Source: Chlorops oryzae
Taxonomy: Eukaryota; Arthropoda; Insecta; Diptera; Chloropidae
DNA: 64,000 bases
Reading direction: 5' to 3'
Assembly (NCBI GenBank): GCA_020466095.1
Contig: CM035808.1
Coordinates: 20,820,980-20,884,979, forward strand
In this document: positions 47,701 through 59,144 of the stretch, in pieces
How positions within the stretch are numbered: position 1 is the first letter of the stretch
How the letters are laid out: every line of letters begins with the position of its first letter
Translations under genes and position numbers: made by a program
The notes under the pieces: model-generated
Seen by the model: the letters and a program-made list of their open reading frames with translations, nothing else
What the model was told of the DNA's origin: nothing
The model's database searches: none

Positions 47701-49862
47701 AAAATAATAAGAATAAATTGCTTTTATAATTAAAACCATATTAACTTATAAAAACTACACTTAAGTCCCATTTATACCTTGCGTATATGTTTAACTTGTA
47801 AATATATGAATGAATAATTTTATATATATATCGAGCCTTAAGCGCGAAAAAGACGTAAGCGACAAAAAGGCTTTTTTCTAAGCTTGTTTGCATTGAGTGG
47901 CGTACAAATTATAAAACTTATCCTGCATTATCTCCGTAACTGCACTAATCAAATAATATATAGATGTCTCACGCCGAACAAAAATTTGGTCGCTAGCGAT
48001 ACTGAGCTCTGGCTCCAGCGAAAGAAATCTAGCAATCGAAAAATTCGGGTTTTATACTTTGCATTCGCGAAGCACCAGAAACGATTCAGTATGAAACTGA
48101 ATTCGAAACGTCCTGAGCTATGTCCTTTTGCCTTTTTTTTTATTTTTTGTTGTTTTTGTTGCGACGTTATACATATGTATGTATTTGTGTATGAATCTGT
48201 TCATGCTAGAAAACCAAAAATTTGAAAATTTCAATTTGGGCTTCATGCGTATATGAGAAATTTTGAAGTTGCCCTGCAGTAAATGTACTCGTCACCAGGT
48301 GCTAGTGACCAACTGTACCCGTACCACTACATTCTCCTCTCAGTATCGCTAGCGACCAAATTTTTGTTCGGCGTGAGACATCTATATATTATTTGATTAG
48401 TGGTAACTGTTAGCACAATAGACCCACTTATGAGTCGTGGTGTGCACAAATCCCCCACTCAATCTTTGTAACTATTGATCTTACCGTTGTTATAATTTTA
48501 CTAGGTGATGAGTTGATGGCTGTAGAACATATTCGTATAAAAAGTCAATTTCGTAAAATATGTCAATTAGGTCTTTTTCGCGGTTAGAGCTCGATATAAA
48601 AACATGTAAATATATGTATAAATATAGCCTTTATAGGTATATATTCGAACTCCAAGATTATGTCAATAATCGATTGAAAGTCGAGCGATTCAAGAGAAAA
48701 ATTCAATAGTCATAAACTATCTTAATGCTTAGCGATATTATTACTACAGTCGAAACTCTCTATAGCGAATGTTCTCAAGGCTTTTTCGCTAAATTATTAG
48801 TGCCTTATAACGAATTCTCTCTAGGAAGAATTGATTTCCGGTTCCTTCAAATTCGTTATAGAGAGTTTCGACTGTATATCTATCATAATTGATATGTACT
48901 AATATACAATATGGCACCTTAGAAAGAAACTAATCCTTTTGGGTACTAATACTACTTTGATTTCATTTCAAATGTAATCTAAACGAATGGACTTACTTTT
49001 TCGGAATGGTGGAAACATATGGCATCAAAACCTTATCAACAAACGAACCAAATCCCAAACGGAAATTCGAAGTCATTTTCCGCATGGTCTGTGAAAGTTT
49101 ATCGCCCAAAGCGGAGAGTTTCGCTTTATCGTCCTCCATAGATTTTGACAAGTCCATCAAGTAATACAAATCGACGGGGTAATCTTCGGCCTGAGAGTAT
49201 TGCATATGCATACGATGAACTTGATCTTTTTTAAGATTAAAAATTTTGAAAATTAAAAATGCACATTTCTCTCACAATGAATACCAAATAAATGACTTAC
49301 TTATGCGCATTTGTAAGTTGACTCGCTGTGGACGAATTTGTACGATTTTCTCGCTACCACTGGCGTAGCTACTTCCACTGGCATAGCTACTTCCAGCGGC
49401 ATAGCCACTACTGCCGGAATACCCACTTCCGCCTGCGTAGCTACTTCCACCATTATAACTACTTCCGCCAGCATACCCGCCGTATGAGCCGCCCGATGCA
49501 TTACGTTCAACAGACATGCCCTGAACAAGCGTTCCACCGCCACCAATGCTCGCTCCAGCACGGCGTGTAAGTTCAACATCGAATCGCTTGTCCTCCACAA
49601 CATCGGGATTTACCATAAAGCTTTCGGGACAAATATCCGTGTATGTACTCTGGAAGCAGCGCGGCTTCTCGCCATGATCGGGCTGTTGACACCATGCACA
49701 ACTGGGTGTTTGTATGCATTCATGGCATGTTTCCTTATTCACGCAATTTGCTGCGAATTTATTGGCCTCTTGAGCCTCACTTCTCGATATGGCACTGCTG
49801 GCGAAAATGCAAAATAATGTGACCACCGTACACAGCAGTCGAGTGCGTTTGTGCAAAGGCAT
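41787..49862 (-). CDS. mys: Integrin beta-PS subunit (myospheroid), 859 aa, 7 coding exons per isoform
   Basis: Beta subunit of position-specific integrins, a plasma-membrane receptor linking extracellular matrix to actin. Exons on the minus strand: 49862-49301, 49225-48997, one of 46800-46716 (4A) or 45422-45338 (4B), 43764-43594, 43537-42546, 42458-41987 and 41855-41787. Either isoform sums to 2580 nt in frame. In order: signal peptide, Cys-rich PSI domain (about 37-90), Gly/Ser/Tyr-rich insert (about 125-170), beta-A domain with the MIDAS motif [12 protein letters not shown], Cys-rich I-EGF repeats in exon 6, a transmembrane helix ([20 protein letters not shown]) and a short tail. The tail has HDRREF, an NPIY and a final NPTY motif for talin/kindlin-type adaptors. 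The start is the ATG before the signal peptide; an in-frame upstream TTG is not needed. Untranslated 5' exons were not found. Reading past the exon 7 donor gives a 20-residue alternative end, judged an intron artefact. Confidence 0.96.
44100..44545 (+). mobile_element. 3' end of a non-LTR retrotransposon (LINE, Jockey/R1/I-type) in a mys intron
   Basis: In the frame starting at 44220, translation gives [20 protein letters not shown] followed by [12 protein letters not shown], ending at TAA 44422-44424. The CxxC...EH pattern is the zinc-knuckle end typical of LINE reverse-transcriptase ORFs in insects. An untranslated tail ends in AACCTAACCTAA near 44541. Only the last 90 or so codons remain. 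The orientation is opposite to mys. The left border is uncertain. Confidence 0.75.
45338..45422 (-). CDS. mys: mys alternative exon 4B
   Basis: Also 85 nt, with acceptor ACAG and donor GTAAGT. It encodes [19 protein letters not shown] and onward to TYHFS. It shares the PCSGCxxPYG core with 4A but differs in the residues around it. Both lie in the 5.2-kb stretch between exons 3 and 5, 1.3 kb apart. Equal length and phase make them mutually exclusive. Confidence 0.92.
46062..46200. mobile_element. Degenerate pogo/Tc1-like element end
   Basis: It starts with TA then CAGTGTACTCTCTCTTGAGC. It continues with repeated GTCCGCTTAA / GTCCGTTTAAGAG / GTCCTCTTAAGAG motifs around GGGACCTAAAAATATG, a pattern common to termini of pogo-like elements in animals. 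No matching right terminus is visible. It lies in the mys intron between exons 4A and 4B. Confidence 0.5.
46716..46800 (-). CDS. mys: mys alternative exon 4A
   Basis: This 85-nt exon has acceptor ACAG and donor GTAAGA. It encodes [19 protein letters not shown] and onward to TSAFS, part of the beta-A domain's specificity-determining region. It enters in phase 2 and leaves in phase 0, exactly as its partner 4B does, so only one can be used per transcript. Drosophila mys is known to have two alternative fourth exons. Confidence 0.9.
47128..47472. mobile_element. TTAA-flanked MITE in mys intron
   Basis: The element is 345 bp with inverted ends beginning GCCTGAAATCCACTATAGA and ending TCTATAGTGGATTTCAGGC, and CTCTACGTA motifs further in. 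It is bounded by TTAA at 47124-47127 and 47473-47476. A TTAA target is characteristic of piggyBac-type elements, but the terminal bases are not the usual piggyBac ones. The TTAA could also be part of the palindrome. Confidence 0.75.
47943..48402. mobile_element. 460-bp fold-back element with 7-bp target duplication in mys intron
   Basis: About 64 bp at each end are perfectly complementary, from CACTAATCAAATAATATATA inward to GCTAGCGATACTGAG. The flanks GTAACTG at 47936-47942 and 48403-48409 are identical direct repeats. Perfect arms and duplication indicate recent insertion. No transposase frame is present. The superfamily is unclear. Confidence 0.88.
48747..48874. mobile_element. TA-flanked Tc1/pogo-like MITE in mys intron
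   Basis: This 128-bp element has ends CAGTCGAAACTCTCTATAGC and CGTTATAGAGAGTTTCGACTG, bounded by TA at 48745-48746 and 48875-48876. A TA target and CAGT-starting termini are typical of the pogo/Tc1-mariner group. It is too short to encode anything. It lies in the intron just 3' (in gene sense) of mys exon 3. Confidence 0.82.
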
Positions 49863-51092
49863 TTTATCAAACTGAAATAGAAATATTTCCATTTATTCTC
49901 ATTAATTTTATAATAACTAAAAAATGGAGTCATCGATTTGTAACAACAAAGCGAATAATTGTCCAAACAAATGGAATTTCTGAGCAAACGAAGATAAAAC
50001 TTATATTCGCACTTTTGCAAAACAGTCGCAATCAAGAATTACTGATAAGCCACCCTAAACACTCCACACACACACACATATACACTCATGTAAACATTGA
50101 GAGTTTTTCTATCCACACTTAAATGTGGAAATCTGTAACATTGATAATGAATAATTCCAGTCCATCGCAGGTTCGAGCTCTCAAAAAAGTTTCCAACCAA
50201 GAATTTTGCAACACTTTTTTTTTAAATAATTATAACGATCAGTGGCCATGAATGATAAAAATACATGAACAATGTTGAATTTAATGTCATCCAGGGCTTT
50301 CAATGTCATTCAACAGTCATGATAAGGATTCGAAAGATTCCTTCTCAAGTCGAGTGGTGACTTTGATGTTTTGTTCCTTTGCATCGAAAATCTCTCTCTT
50401 TTTTGCCATTAAGTCCTCCTGGAGCATAGGGCCTCAGTGCATCGAAAATTTTTCTGTTGAAATAGAACCAATAAAGGAGCATTCCACGAAAAGAGCCTAT
50501 CGGGTTAGAATTGATAAATCTGATTTCAGATTAATAACACAGACCCACAAAAAATGAAAGAAAGAAAATAAAAGTGTCAGACGCAGGGGTGATACTATAT
50601 TTTCGATTTGTTTTCGGGGTCACTAAGTCCAAAAATCTGGCCGATATAGCTCCATTGGGTCTAGATTTCGTCATAATCTTAAAAAAGAACCCCAAAAACT
50701 CCACTTGAGAAGGCATTTTTCAAATTATGGCTGAATCTGGTGCCGATGGAGCTATATAGAACTAGTATTTCGATTTAGCGACCCCGAAAAAATTTATATG
50801 CATCCGTAAAAAAGTGGATTACTTTACTCTTAAATCTAAAAAAAATTCTCCTCTTTTCTGTTTCACTAGGCAGACCATTAAATTAGTTAAGACCTTTCAA
50901 TAGCAGGCTGTTCTGAGCTGATCTTGAATGCGCTAAGTTCATCCAAAAATGTTCATTATTTCTTCAATTATTTATTTTAAACATTCCCGCATAAGCTTTT
51001 CTGGTATAAAATCTCACTCTTTACTCTCCGACGGAAAAATGAAACCCTTGGAATAATTCTTATTCTTTGACGAGAAAAATAAAAATCATAAA
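49863..51092. other. Region upstream of mys start codon
   Basis: Probably contains mys 5' UTR or intron sequence. A (CA)n tract lies at 50067-50080. A decayed inverted pair at about 50620-50780 (CCGATATAGCTCCATTGG against CCGATGGAGCTATATAG) suggests an old fold-back element. No exon was recognised. Confidence 0.4.
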
Positions 51093-51323
51093 CAGGCCGA
51101 TTCTGAATATTTCCGTGGAACGAATTCTCGGGGAATTAACATTTCTCGAGAGTAAATTCCTTCTTTTTTCAAATATTTGGGGGAAGAAATTCAATGGGGA
51201 ATGGATTACTGACCCATACCCATAATTCTTCTTACCCTATCTATTTAAAAAATGGGAATTTATGTCTCGAGAAAAGTCAATTCAACGGGATTTCGTTCCC
51301 CGGGAATATTCAGAATCGGGCTG
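51093..51323. mobile_element. Copy of the ~230-bp fold-back family
   Basis: This 231-bp copy begins CAGGCCGATTCTGAATATTT and ends GGGAATATTCAGAATCGGGC then TG. Its internal part differs from the copies at 6084 and 60559, but the termini match. Confidence 0.75.
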
Positions 51324-54009
51324 AAAATAAAATTTTTTTTTGTAATTTTCATAGAGATCGTGAGAATTAGCTAATCATTGATCCCGAAAAGTTGTGTCCA
51401 CGAGGTTTAAAAGCTTTTGAATTTTGAAAATTCAATTTTCTATGTGAATATTTTTATATTAACAAAATGATTAATAGGTATTAACAATCTTTATTTGAAC
51501 CCAAAGGAAAGAAACTAATCGATATACTGATCATTAAAAAAATACAGTATAAGTACAAGTACAAGTATATGTATAAGGCATATTACATTAACTTAATTAG
51601 GAACTAAACTTAAGAACATTAAGTGTCATTAATGTCAATTTTATCAAAATAGAAGATTTTTTCCAGAAAGTTAATAAAAAATTTTTCATATTTTAAATTT
51701 CGAAAATTTGTGTAATACTTAAGTTAAAGGAAGCTTTGAAGACTTAAGAACACTTAAAGTGTCATCGCGGTTTAACAGCTCAATTTTTATCCAAAAGCTC
51801 ACGAATAATTGTTTATCGGCAAGGCAAACATTTGAAAAAACCTAATATATTTATTGTCTATACTTTTTTAAATTTCGTAAAATTATGAATGAAATTCCTT
51901 ACATAAATTAATTTGAAAAACTTATATTAAGGAGACACTTAAAAATTAATGATTAAATATGCTATTACGGACTGTAAGACTTTATCTTAAGTAGAACTGA
52001 AGGAGACCTTAAGTATGCACTGTATATATCGGGCCTAAGCCCAAAGGCGCAAAGAAAAGAACTAATAACGAATGAAAGCCTTTTATCTAATCGTTCAAAA
52101 AGAAAGCAAAATCTAAAAATATTTTTTATAAAATAAAAATAAGAAATAAAAATTAAATTGATTAATATCAACCGGCGAAAGGATTTATTTGCCGTAGAAC
52201 ATCGAAGATAGAGAACTAAACGACTTTTCAACACTTGTTTATTTATAAACGCATAAATAAATAAAAATAAAAAATAAAATATAATAATAAAAAACAGGCC
52301 TTTACGCCAGCGTTCAATGTAAAGTCTCAACATCATTTCGCATGAATCAATAATCGGAACTGAGTCATCAACGTGGATAATGGACGGAATCGTTGTATCG
52401 TTAAAATGACCGAGAAAATGAAATCAGACATGCCAAGAAATGACGGAAGATAGACACGAACTAAACGAATAGCCAACAAGATGGGTAGATGAACGCACCT
52501 ATAAACAAACATACGAACGTGCTCATACATACAATATACAATCACTTTATGTTGATACGTTTGTAATGGTCGGTTTGGTCGGTTTGGTTGAAAGCAGAAA
52601 AGGTGGGCCATGATCTACATTGCGATGTGAGCCAGCTGCAGATTTATATTTCTAAACTATCAAGTGGGAGTGTTGGGGGGTTAATCGAATTTGTTGTTTT
52701 AAAGCATTTAAGTGGAAAGCAATTTTTGTTGTTGTTTCTTTTGGGATAATTGGGAAAATTTTTAAAGCTTAATGGAAGGGATGAGTGTTGTGGTTTGAGT
52801 ACTCCAAAACTTTAATGTTTTTAATTAATTTTCCTCCTTAATGTTGATATTGAGAATTCATTAAGAAGTTGCGTTTTTATCCTCCATTTCAGCTGTGTAC
52901 ACTCAACTGTTATGAGAGGCTTTCTCAGAATCGTTGCTCGTATAACTTAATCACAAGACGCCTTCAAGATGAATCACCATCAAAGTATGAATCGAACGTG
53001 AGTAATATCGAACTTTTTTTCCGCTCATTTTTCCCTTGAATGCATTCGAACTTTACACTTTTGCCATAATGCATTTCGCTTCAAAAGCTCCTTCATTCAT
53101 CCATTCACAAATAAATCACAATCTAAAGAGCACACCTTATTTCCAAAGAAAGCATATATGTTGTATACATATGCCCCTTTCCATTTAGATCATGGCTATG
53201 ATAGCGTCGAGAGTACGAATACGATTTTATAATTAAAACCTACGCTGCAGCGTATTTCCGTCCAAGAAAAGCAAGAACAAAACAAACATCAGCAAGCAAC
53301 AACCGAAAATCACAAAAATCATAGAAAGAAAAAAAACCCAAAGATATGTGGTTCCATAAATGTGTGCGGTTTTGTGTGGGCGTTCGAACTTGTTTCGTAG
53401 GCAGTTGAATAAATCCAGTTATGAAGGATTTTATGCACCTTCCATAAGGTTTCCACACTCTTTTCAAATAATTTTCACTGAAATCCTCTTTTTCCTATTT
53501 AGTAAATTCACTCGTACACTGGTCAATCATGTTCGAATCGAGATTTTCGTCTTTTCAATCTCTTGCTTCATCGTTTCTTCATTGACTTGACGTCATTCTG
53601 ATTTATATTTTTGGAAATATGTCACTATTCACATCGAATGTTTGCACAATTTTTTTTAGGAATTTTCGATTTGACACTTACACTTTCGTTTTCTATTGAA
53701 GCTTACACTAATTAAATGCTCGTTCGTTGGGAACTATTAGAAAATATAATCCATTCGAAGTATTGTGCTCCCTTCTTATTGGGCAGCTGGTCTTTATTTG
53801 GAGTGGATGAATTCGATTGTTGAATGTTTGAAAATCGAACAAAAATCGATTTCTTATCCAAAACGACGAATCGAACTTCAAAACGTCAACTATCGATACA
53901 ATCGAAGTTCTTGCGAGAATACTGTTAACAAAATCGTACTACCACTTTTATTTTGAATATATGTAGGCAGCACTTAAAAAAAGTCTTATAGCGCTCGTGT
54001 ACACGTACG
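51324..54009. other. Gene-less AT-rich interval
   Basis: No exon was supported. Long open frames near 52000-52600 on the minus strand arise from AT-rich or repeat sequence and show no family motif. GGTCGGTTTGGTCGGTTTGG is a short tandem repeat at 52569-52588. Distal mys 5' exons might lie here but cannot be recognised by sequence alone. Confidence 0.4.
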
Positions 54010-54224
54010 TCAACATCGTTCAACAAAGCGAGAGAGACGAGAATGCGTTAAGCTAAAATTCCCACTGACGCCGTTCATATTAAGCGACAAATCGCTGGCG
54101 ACAAAGTTGGATTGATGGCGAGAGACGTTCGGGGATGTGGGATGGGAGCGTTTGTCACTCTTCTCCATGCGTCGCTCGGCATCAAAACAAGTTTGTTTGC
54201 CTCTTGCGTCTCTTGCCAACGAAC

Positions 54225-54880
54225 CAGGTACGTGAACCGGTTTTGAACCGGAAAAACGATTTTATCTACTGATGAACCGAACCATTAACCGAACCGAAGA
54301 TTTTTACAAATGTTTGAACCGAACCGAACCTCATTTTGTAAAGGTGTTAGGTGTCATTTTTGCCTGCAACCATGCACATTGGTCGCTCCCATAGGGCAAA
54401 ATAAAATATCATAGTCGATATTCTTATGCCTTGTTCAGACGGAACGTGTTTCAGTTCGCTTTCGTGTTTCGAGGCCGAAACAAGAACGAAACACTTGATT
54501 CGCCATACAAATTTTAACATCCAAAACACTTCGAAACTACGTGTTTCAAATCGAAATAGTAGCGAAACAAGTAAAAATTGCTATCATCCCTAATTTTATC
54601 GATTGTTACCGGGAAAAGAAGTAAATATCACAAGAAAAATTGTTATACATGCGATCTAAAATCATTCATATTCTGACATTTCTTTTCCATTTTCAAGTAG
54701 TCCAGAAATACTATTTTCAAAACATATTGAAATAAATAAAGAATAAGAGGAAAATTAAACTCGAATGACTACGTCTGAAGATTAGTTTCGGATTCGTTAA
54801 ATCACGAAACGAACACATTGTTTCGGTTATCGTCTGCAAGCATGAAATTATCATCGGTACCATCTCAATATAGAAGTGGT
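54225..54880. mobile_element. Partial copy of the 16424 hAT-like element, itself interrupted
   Basis: Sequence 54225-54428 reads as the reverse complement of the right half of the element at 16424-16966 (CAGGTACGTGAACCGG end, AACCGAACC words). It stops at CGATATTCTTAT(G), then resumes after an insert at about 54840 with ATGAAATTATCATCGGTACC, again as in the reverse of the 16424 element. The far terminus is lost. Confidence 0.75.
54429..54839. mobile_element. Insertion within the partial hAT-like copy
   Basis: About 410 bp with ends CCTTGTTCAGACGG and CGTCTGCAAG(C). Both flanks carry ATG, giving a 2-3-bp apparent duplication. CGAAAC/GTTTCG words are frequent inside. Its borders are defined by comparison with the uninterrupted element at 16424-16966. 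Confidence 0.65.
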
Positions 54881-55776
54881 TTTCACGACTATACTTTTTT
54901 TATGCGAATAAAAACATAGTTATTACCATTCTTATAAGCTAAATAAAAATTCGTTAAAGGTGTGGAACAGAGAAGAGAAAAAGCCGATGTGTTGCACAAT
55001 TCGAAACCAAATCCTAATAATGTTTCTAATGCTATAAAACGTTCAAAACTGAAAACATGTTTATTCTGAGTCAACATACACGGTCAAATTTATCATCTCG
55101 GTTCCTATCTCCTGTACAAACCAAATGTTAAGAGAACATGTTTTATTTACTGTTCTAAACAATGTTTCCTCCTGAGATTATTTTTGTCGCCTAGTATGAT
55201 ACGCCTACTTTCTTTGTAAAAGGGAACAAACATCCGATTGGTCGCCTAGTATGATACGCCGACTTCCTCTGGGGGAAAAACGTATTTCACTGATTTTACG
55301 CCATGTTCCACTACTAGTTTGTCGCCTTTGCGATTTGATCAGTCGTAATTATTTGATTTACCCATCACTAACTAGTTTTACTTGTCATTGCCAATCTGTG
55401 CTGTTTGCAGTCAAGTGCCGGTAAGTTTTTGTATTTTCCTTCCATTTCTGATTAGATTAATCTAAAAAGTATTAAGAAAATTGTTAATGTTCCTTTTGAA
55501 ACCAAATGATGACTATTGTGGCTTTGTCCGTTTGTCAAGAGAAGTAAAATTCGTTTAGAACAGCAACGAAATGAAAAGAAAAGAAAAACCAGAAAGACGA
55601 TATTGATTAAATTTAGAAAGATTTCTTATCTGTATACTTGAGATGTTTTACAAAATAAGTTAGGTTGTAAATAAAAACGTATTTTTCTACCTCAATCATA
55701 TCGACACGTATTATATAAAAGGGTTAATTTGCAATCTCACTTCTCACTGCATGTTTTTTAGTAAAACCACGTAAGA
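54881..55776. promoter_or_regulatory. GCS2alpha upstream region
   Basis: Contains the 20-bp direct repeat at 55187-55270 and a TATATAAAAG box at about 55712-55721, some 60 bp before the ATG. A GCCGGTAAGTTTT at 55416-55428 looks like a donor and TTTTTTAG at 55754-55761 like an acceptor, so a 5' UTR intron is possible. Confidence 0.4.
55187..55270. repeat. Direct repeat upstream of GCS2alpha
   Basis: GTCGCCTAGTATGATACGCC occurs at about 55188-55207 and again about 54 bp later, followed each time by an ACTTYCT word. It lies about 0.5 kb upstream of the GCS2alpha start, so it could be either a regulatory module or a decayed repeat. Confidence 0.7.
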
Positions 55777-58700
55777 ATGCGGCTAGGGATTTTTATTTTA
55801 TTCATTGCAATATTTCGAGATGGCTTCGCCGTTGATCCGAGCAATTTTAAGACCTGCGAACAAAGCAGTTTCTGCAGGTAAGTTTAGAACGGCACTATTG
55901 AGAAGGAATTAATCAATTTGTTTTGTTTTTTTATTGAAAAACAGACGCTGCCGTAAAGTGGAACCTGGCAAGTCGAAATTCGCATTGTCTCCTGGTTCAT
56001 TGAACATATACTCAGACTCTATAACAGCGGACTTAGTTAATAGGGATACGAATCATGTGTTCGTATTTAAGCTGGAAGCTTTGGAGGATAATACTTTCCG
56101 TTTGTTGGTTGATGAGAAAAATCCGCTGAGACCACGCTATAGAGTCGAGCACGCTTTAAAGCAATCTCCAAAGCCGGGACAGTAAGTTCTATGAAATTCT
56201 TCCATCGATTCGGTTCTAACTGAATGCATTTTGTTCTTTCTAAATGCCATTAGTATCAAAGTTGAAAAGGAAGATGGTGCTGAATTGACAGTTACGTCGG
56301 GACCTAATAAGGTTATTGTTAATGCTGATCCTCTGCGTATTGACTTCTACCAAAACGACTTGCTAACTGTATCTGTGAATGCCAAGGGGCTTATGAATTT
56401 CGAGCATTTAAGATCGAAACCTCAAGCTGCCGCTGAGCCCGCTGAAGGTGCTGCTGAGGGTGATGCTGTGCAGAAAAACGAACCGAAGACAGCCGAAGAT
56501 ACAGATCCAGGAGCATGGGAGGAGAATTTCAAATCGCATCATGACTCGAAACCCAATGGTCCAGAAGCTGTTGCTTTGGACTTCTCATTCCCTGAAGCTG
56601 AAGTGCTCTTTGGCATACCAGAACACGCTGATAGCTTTGTGCTTAAGTCTACTTCGGGTACAGATCCGTATCGTTTATATAATTTAGATGTCTTCGAGTA
56701 CGTTGTGGACAGTAAGATGGCCTTGTATGGCTCCGTCCCTGTACTCTACGGTCATGGGTTAGTTGTTTAATATATATTGTTAAATGTGCAAAATTAACTA
56801 CTTGTTTTTTTTTTTTTTTTTTACAGAGCAAAGCGTACCGCCGGTGTATTTTGGCACAACGCTGCAGAAACTTGGGTGGATATTTATACCACCGAGAAGA
56901 ATGTCGTCTCATCGATTGTGAATTTCGTTTCTGGTTCACGTAAATCCGATCCACCAGCTGCACATTTTATGTCTGAATCTGGAATAATTGATGTCTTCAT
57001 ACTTTTGGGTCCAACTCCGATGGACACTTTCAGGCAGTATACAGAATTAACGGGCACCGCAAATCTGCCGCAGCTCTTTACGCTCGGCTATCATCAGTGT
57101 CGTTGGAATTACAATGATGAAAAGGATGTCGAAACCGTTTCAGCTAAATTCGACGAGCATGACATTCCCATGGATATAATGTGGCTTGATATCGAGTATA
57201 CGGATGGGAAAAAATATTTCACATGGGATCAATTCAAATTTCCAAATCCCTTGGGCATGATTAAAAACCTAACAGACTTGGGTCGTCATTTGATCATTAT
57301 TATTGATCCTCATATCAAACGCGATAATGGATATTTCTTTCATAATGATTGTACCGATCGTGGCTATTATGTTAAAACAACTGAGGGAAAGGACTACGAA
57401 GGTTGTTCATTCCCAATCGAAATCGTTTAATTTCTATTAATAAATTATTTTTAATACATTTTTTCAGGCTGGTGCTGGCCCGGTGCAGCAAGTTATCCGG
57501 ATTTCTTTGATCCTCAAGTCCGTGATTACTATGCACAGCAATATTTGTTAGAGAATTTCAAGACAGTTACATCCGATGTCATGATATGGAACGATATGAA
57601 TGAACCGTCCGTTTTCAATGGGCCCGAAGTAACAATGCTAAAGGATCTTATTCATTTTGGCAACTGGGAGCACCGTGATGTGCACAATATTTATGGACAT
57701 ATGCAGATAATGGGAACCTTTGATGGTCTTATGAAACGCGATCCAAAGCAACGTCCATTCGTACTCACTCGTGCTCATTTCGCTGGCTCGCAGCGATATG
57801 CTGCAATATGGACGGGCGACAACAAAGCCGATTGGACTCATCTGCAACATTCTACAAAAATGTGTCTATCGGAAGCTGTTGCTGGTTTTTCATTTTGCGG
57901 TGCTGATATTGGCGGCTTCTTTGGCAATCCGGATGCAGAATTAATTGAACGTTGGTATCAGTGCGGCGCGTTCTTGCCATTCTATCGCAGTCATGCCCAT
58001 ATTGATACAAAACGTCGCGAACCATGGCTATTCCCGGAGAGAACTCAACAAGTTATAAGAGCAGCAATACGCAAGCGGTACTCTTACCTCCCGCTTTGGT
58101 ATACTGCATTCTATGAACATGAACGAAACGGAAGTCCAGTAATTCGTCCATTATTGGCGCACTATCCCAGCGACAAGGAGGCTTTCGCCATTGATTATGA
58201 ATTTTTGGTGCAGGATCGATTGCTCGTGCGTCCAGTAGTACATCAGGGTGTGAATAAAGTGGATGTATATTTCCCGCTAATCGATGAAAAGAAGAATTCC
58301 GATTTGTGGTACGATGTGGATACATTCCAAAAATATGAGAAGGCTGGATATGAGTCGATAGCTGTAAACGAATTTAAGGTTAGAGTTTTTGTTTTATCCT
58401 ATTTCTTTTTCGTTAATAACTCTTTTCTCCACCCCCCCGTAGATTCCCGTTTTTCAACGCGGTGGAAGCATTATACCAAAGAAAGAACGTATTCGACGTG
58501 CTTCGACGCTTATGAAAAATGATCCTTACACATTGGTAATTTGTTTGGACCGTCAGGGCAAAGCGAATGGTACACTCTTCATTGACGATGAAAAGTCCTT
58601 CGAGTATCGCGATGGAAATTACATTTATGTCAATTTCGAATTCGAAAATAACCAAATTGTTAACAAATTCATCGGGAAACCCAAATACAAGTCCGCCAGT

Positions 58701-58871
58701 TGGATTGAACGCATCGTTGTTGCTGGCCTTGAGCGTGCACCGAAGTCTGCCACTCTTACCATTGATGGTGTAACGCAACAATTGGACGTTCTGCCACATG
58801 AAAATGCCATTGCTATTCGTAAACCAGGCATTAATATGCTGGTCGACTTTTCCATCAAACTCAACTATTAA
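55777..58871 (+). CDS. GCS2alpha: Glucosidase II alpha subunit (GH31), 6 exons, 918 aa
   Basis: ER-lumen glycoside hydrolase that trims the inner glucoses of N-glycans and so drives the calnexin cycle. Exons on the plus strand: 55777-55877, 55945-56181, 56254-56757, 56827-57401, 57468-58378 and 58443-58871, totalling 2757 nt in frame. It has an N-terminal signal peptide (MRLGIFILFIAIFRDGFA), then the family opening SNFKTCEQSSFCRR. The GH31 nucleophile signature WNDMNEPSVF places the nucleophile near D514. The TGDN motif places the acid/base near D589. GWCWPGAASYPDFFDP and a C-terminal beta domain complete the family pattern. There is no membrane anchor; retention would be through the beta subunit. 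A TATATAAAAG box lies at about 55712-55721. The TAG at 55759-55761 before the start could also be a UTR splice acceptor. Confidence 0.96.
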
Positions 58872-59144
58872 TAATTACTCATAAGCCGATGAAATTTTGA
58901 AAAAGCAAAACAAAAAACAAAGTGTATGTGACTTCAAAATTTATGAGAGAATAAATCATTTTAATTCGTAATTTAGCGATGAAATCTTCCACTATTCACA
59001 CCCTGTATACGCTGGGCGCAACAGTTGGTTGTTGGTCTATGCTTTGAGCTTCGCGCACACAGCAAACACCCTTATCGCATTCGAGCAACTGGAATGATAA
59101 GCGCTTTACTAACCGCAAACGAATAATTAAGCACCACCCACAAA

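Noticed and set aside
52000..52611. Minus-strand frames of 92 and 123 codons
   Set aside because: AT-rich Phe/Ile/Tyr-heavy translations without motifs, more likely chance frames.
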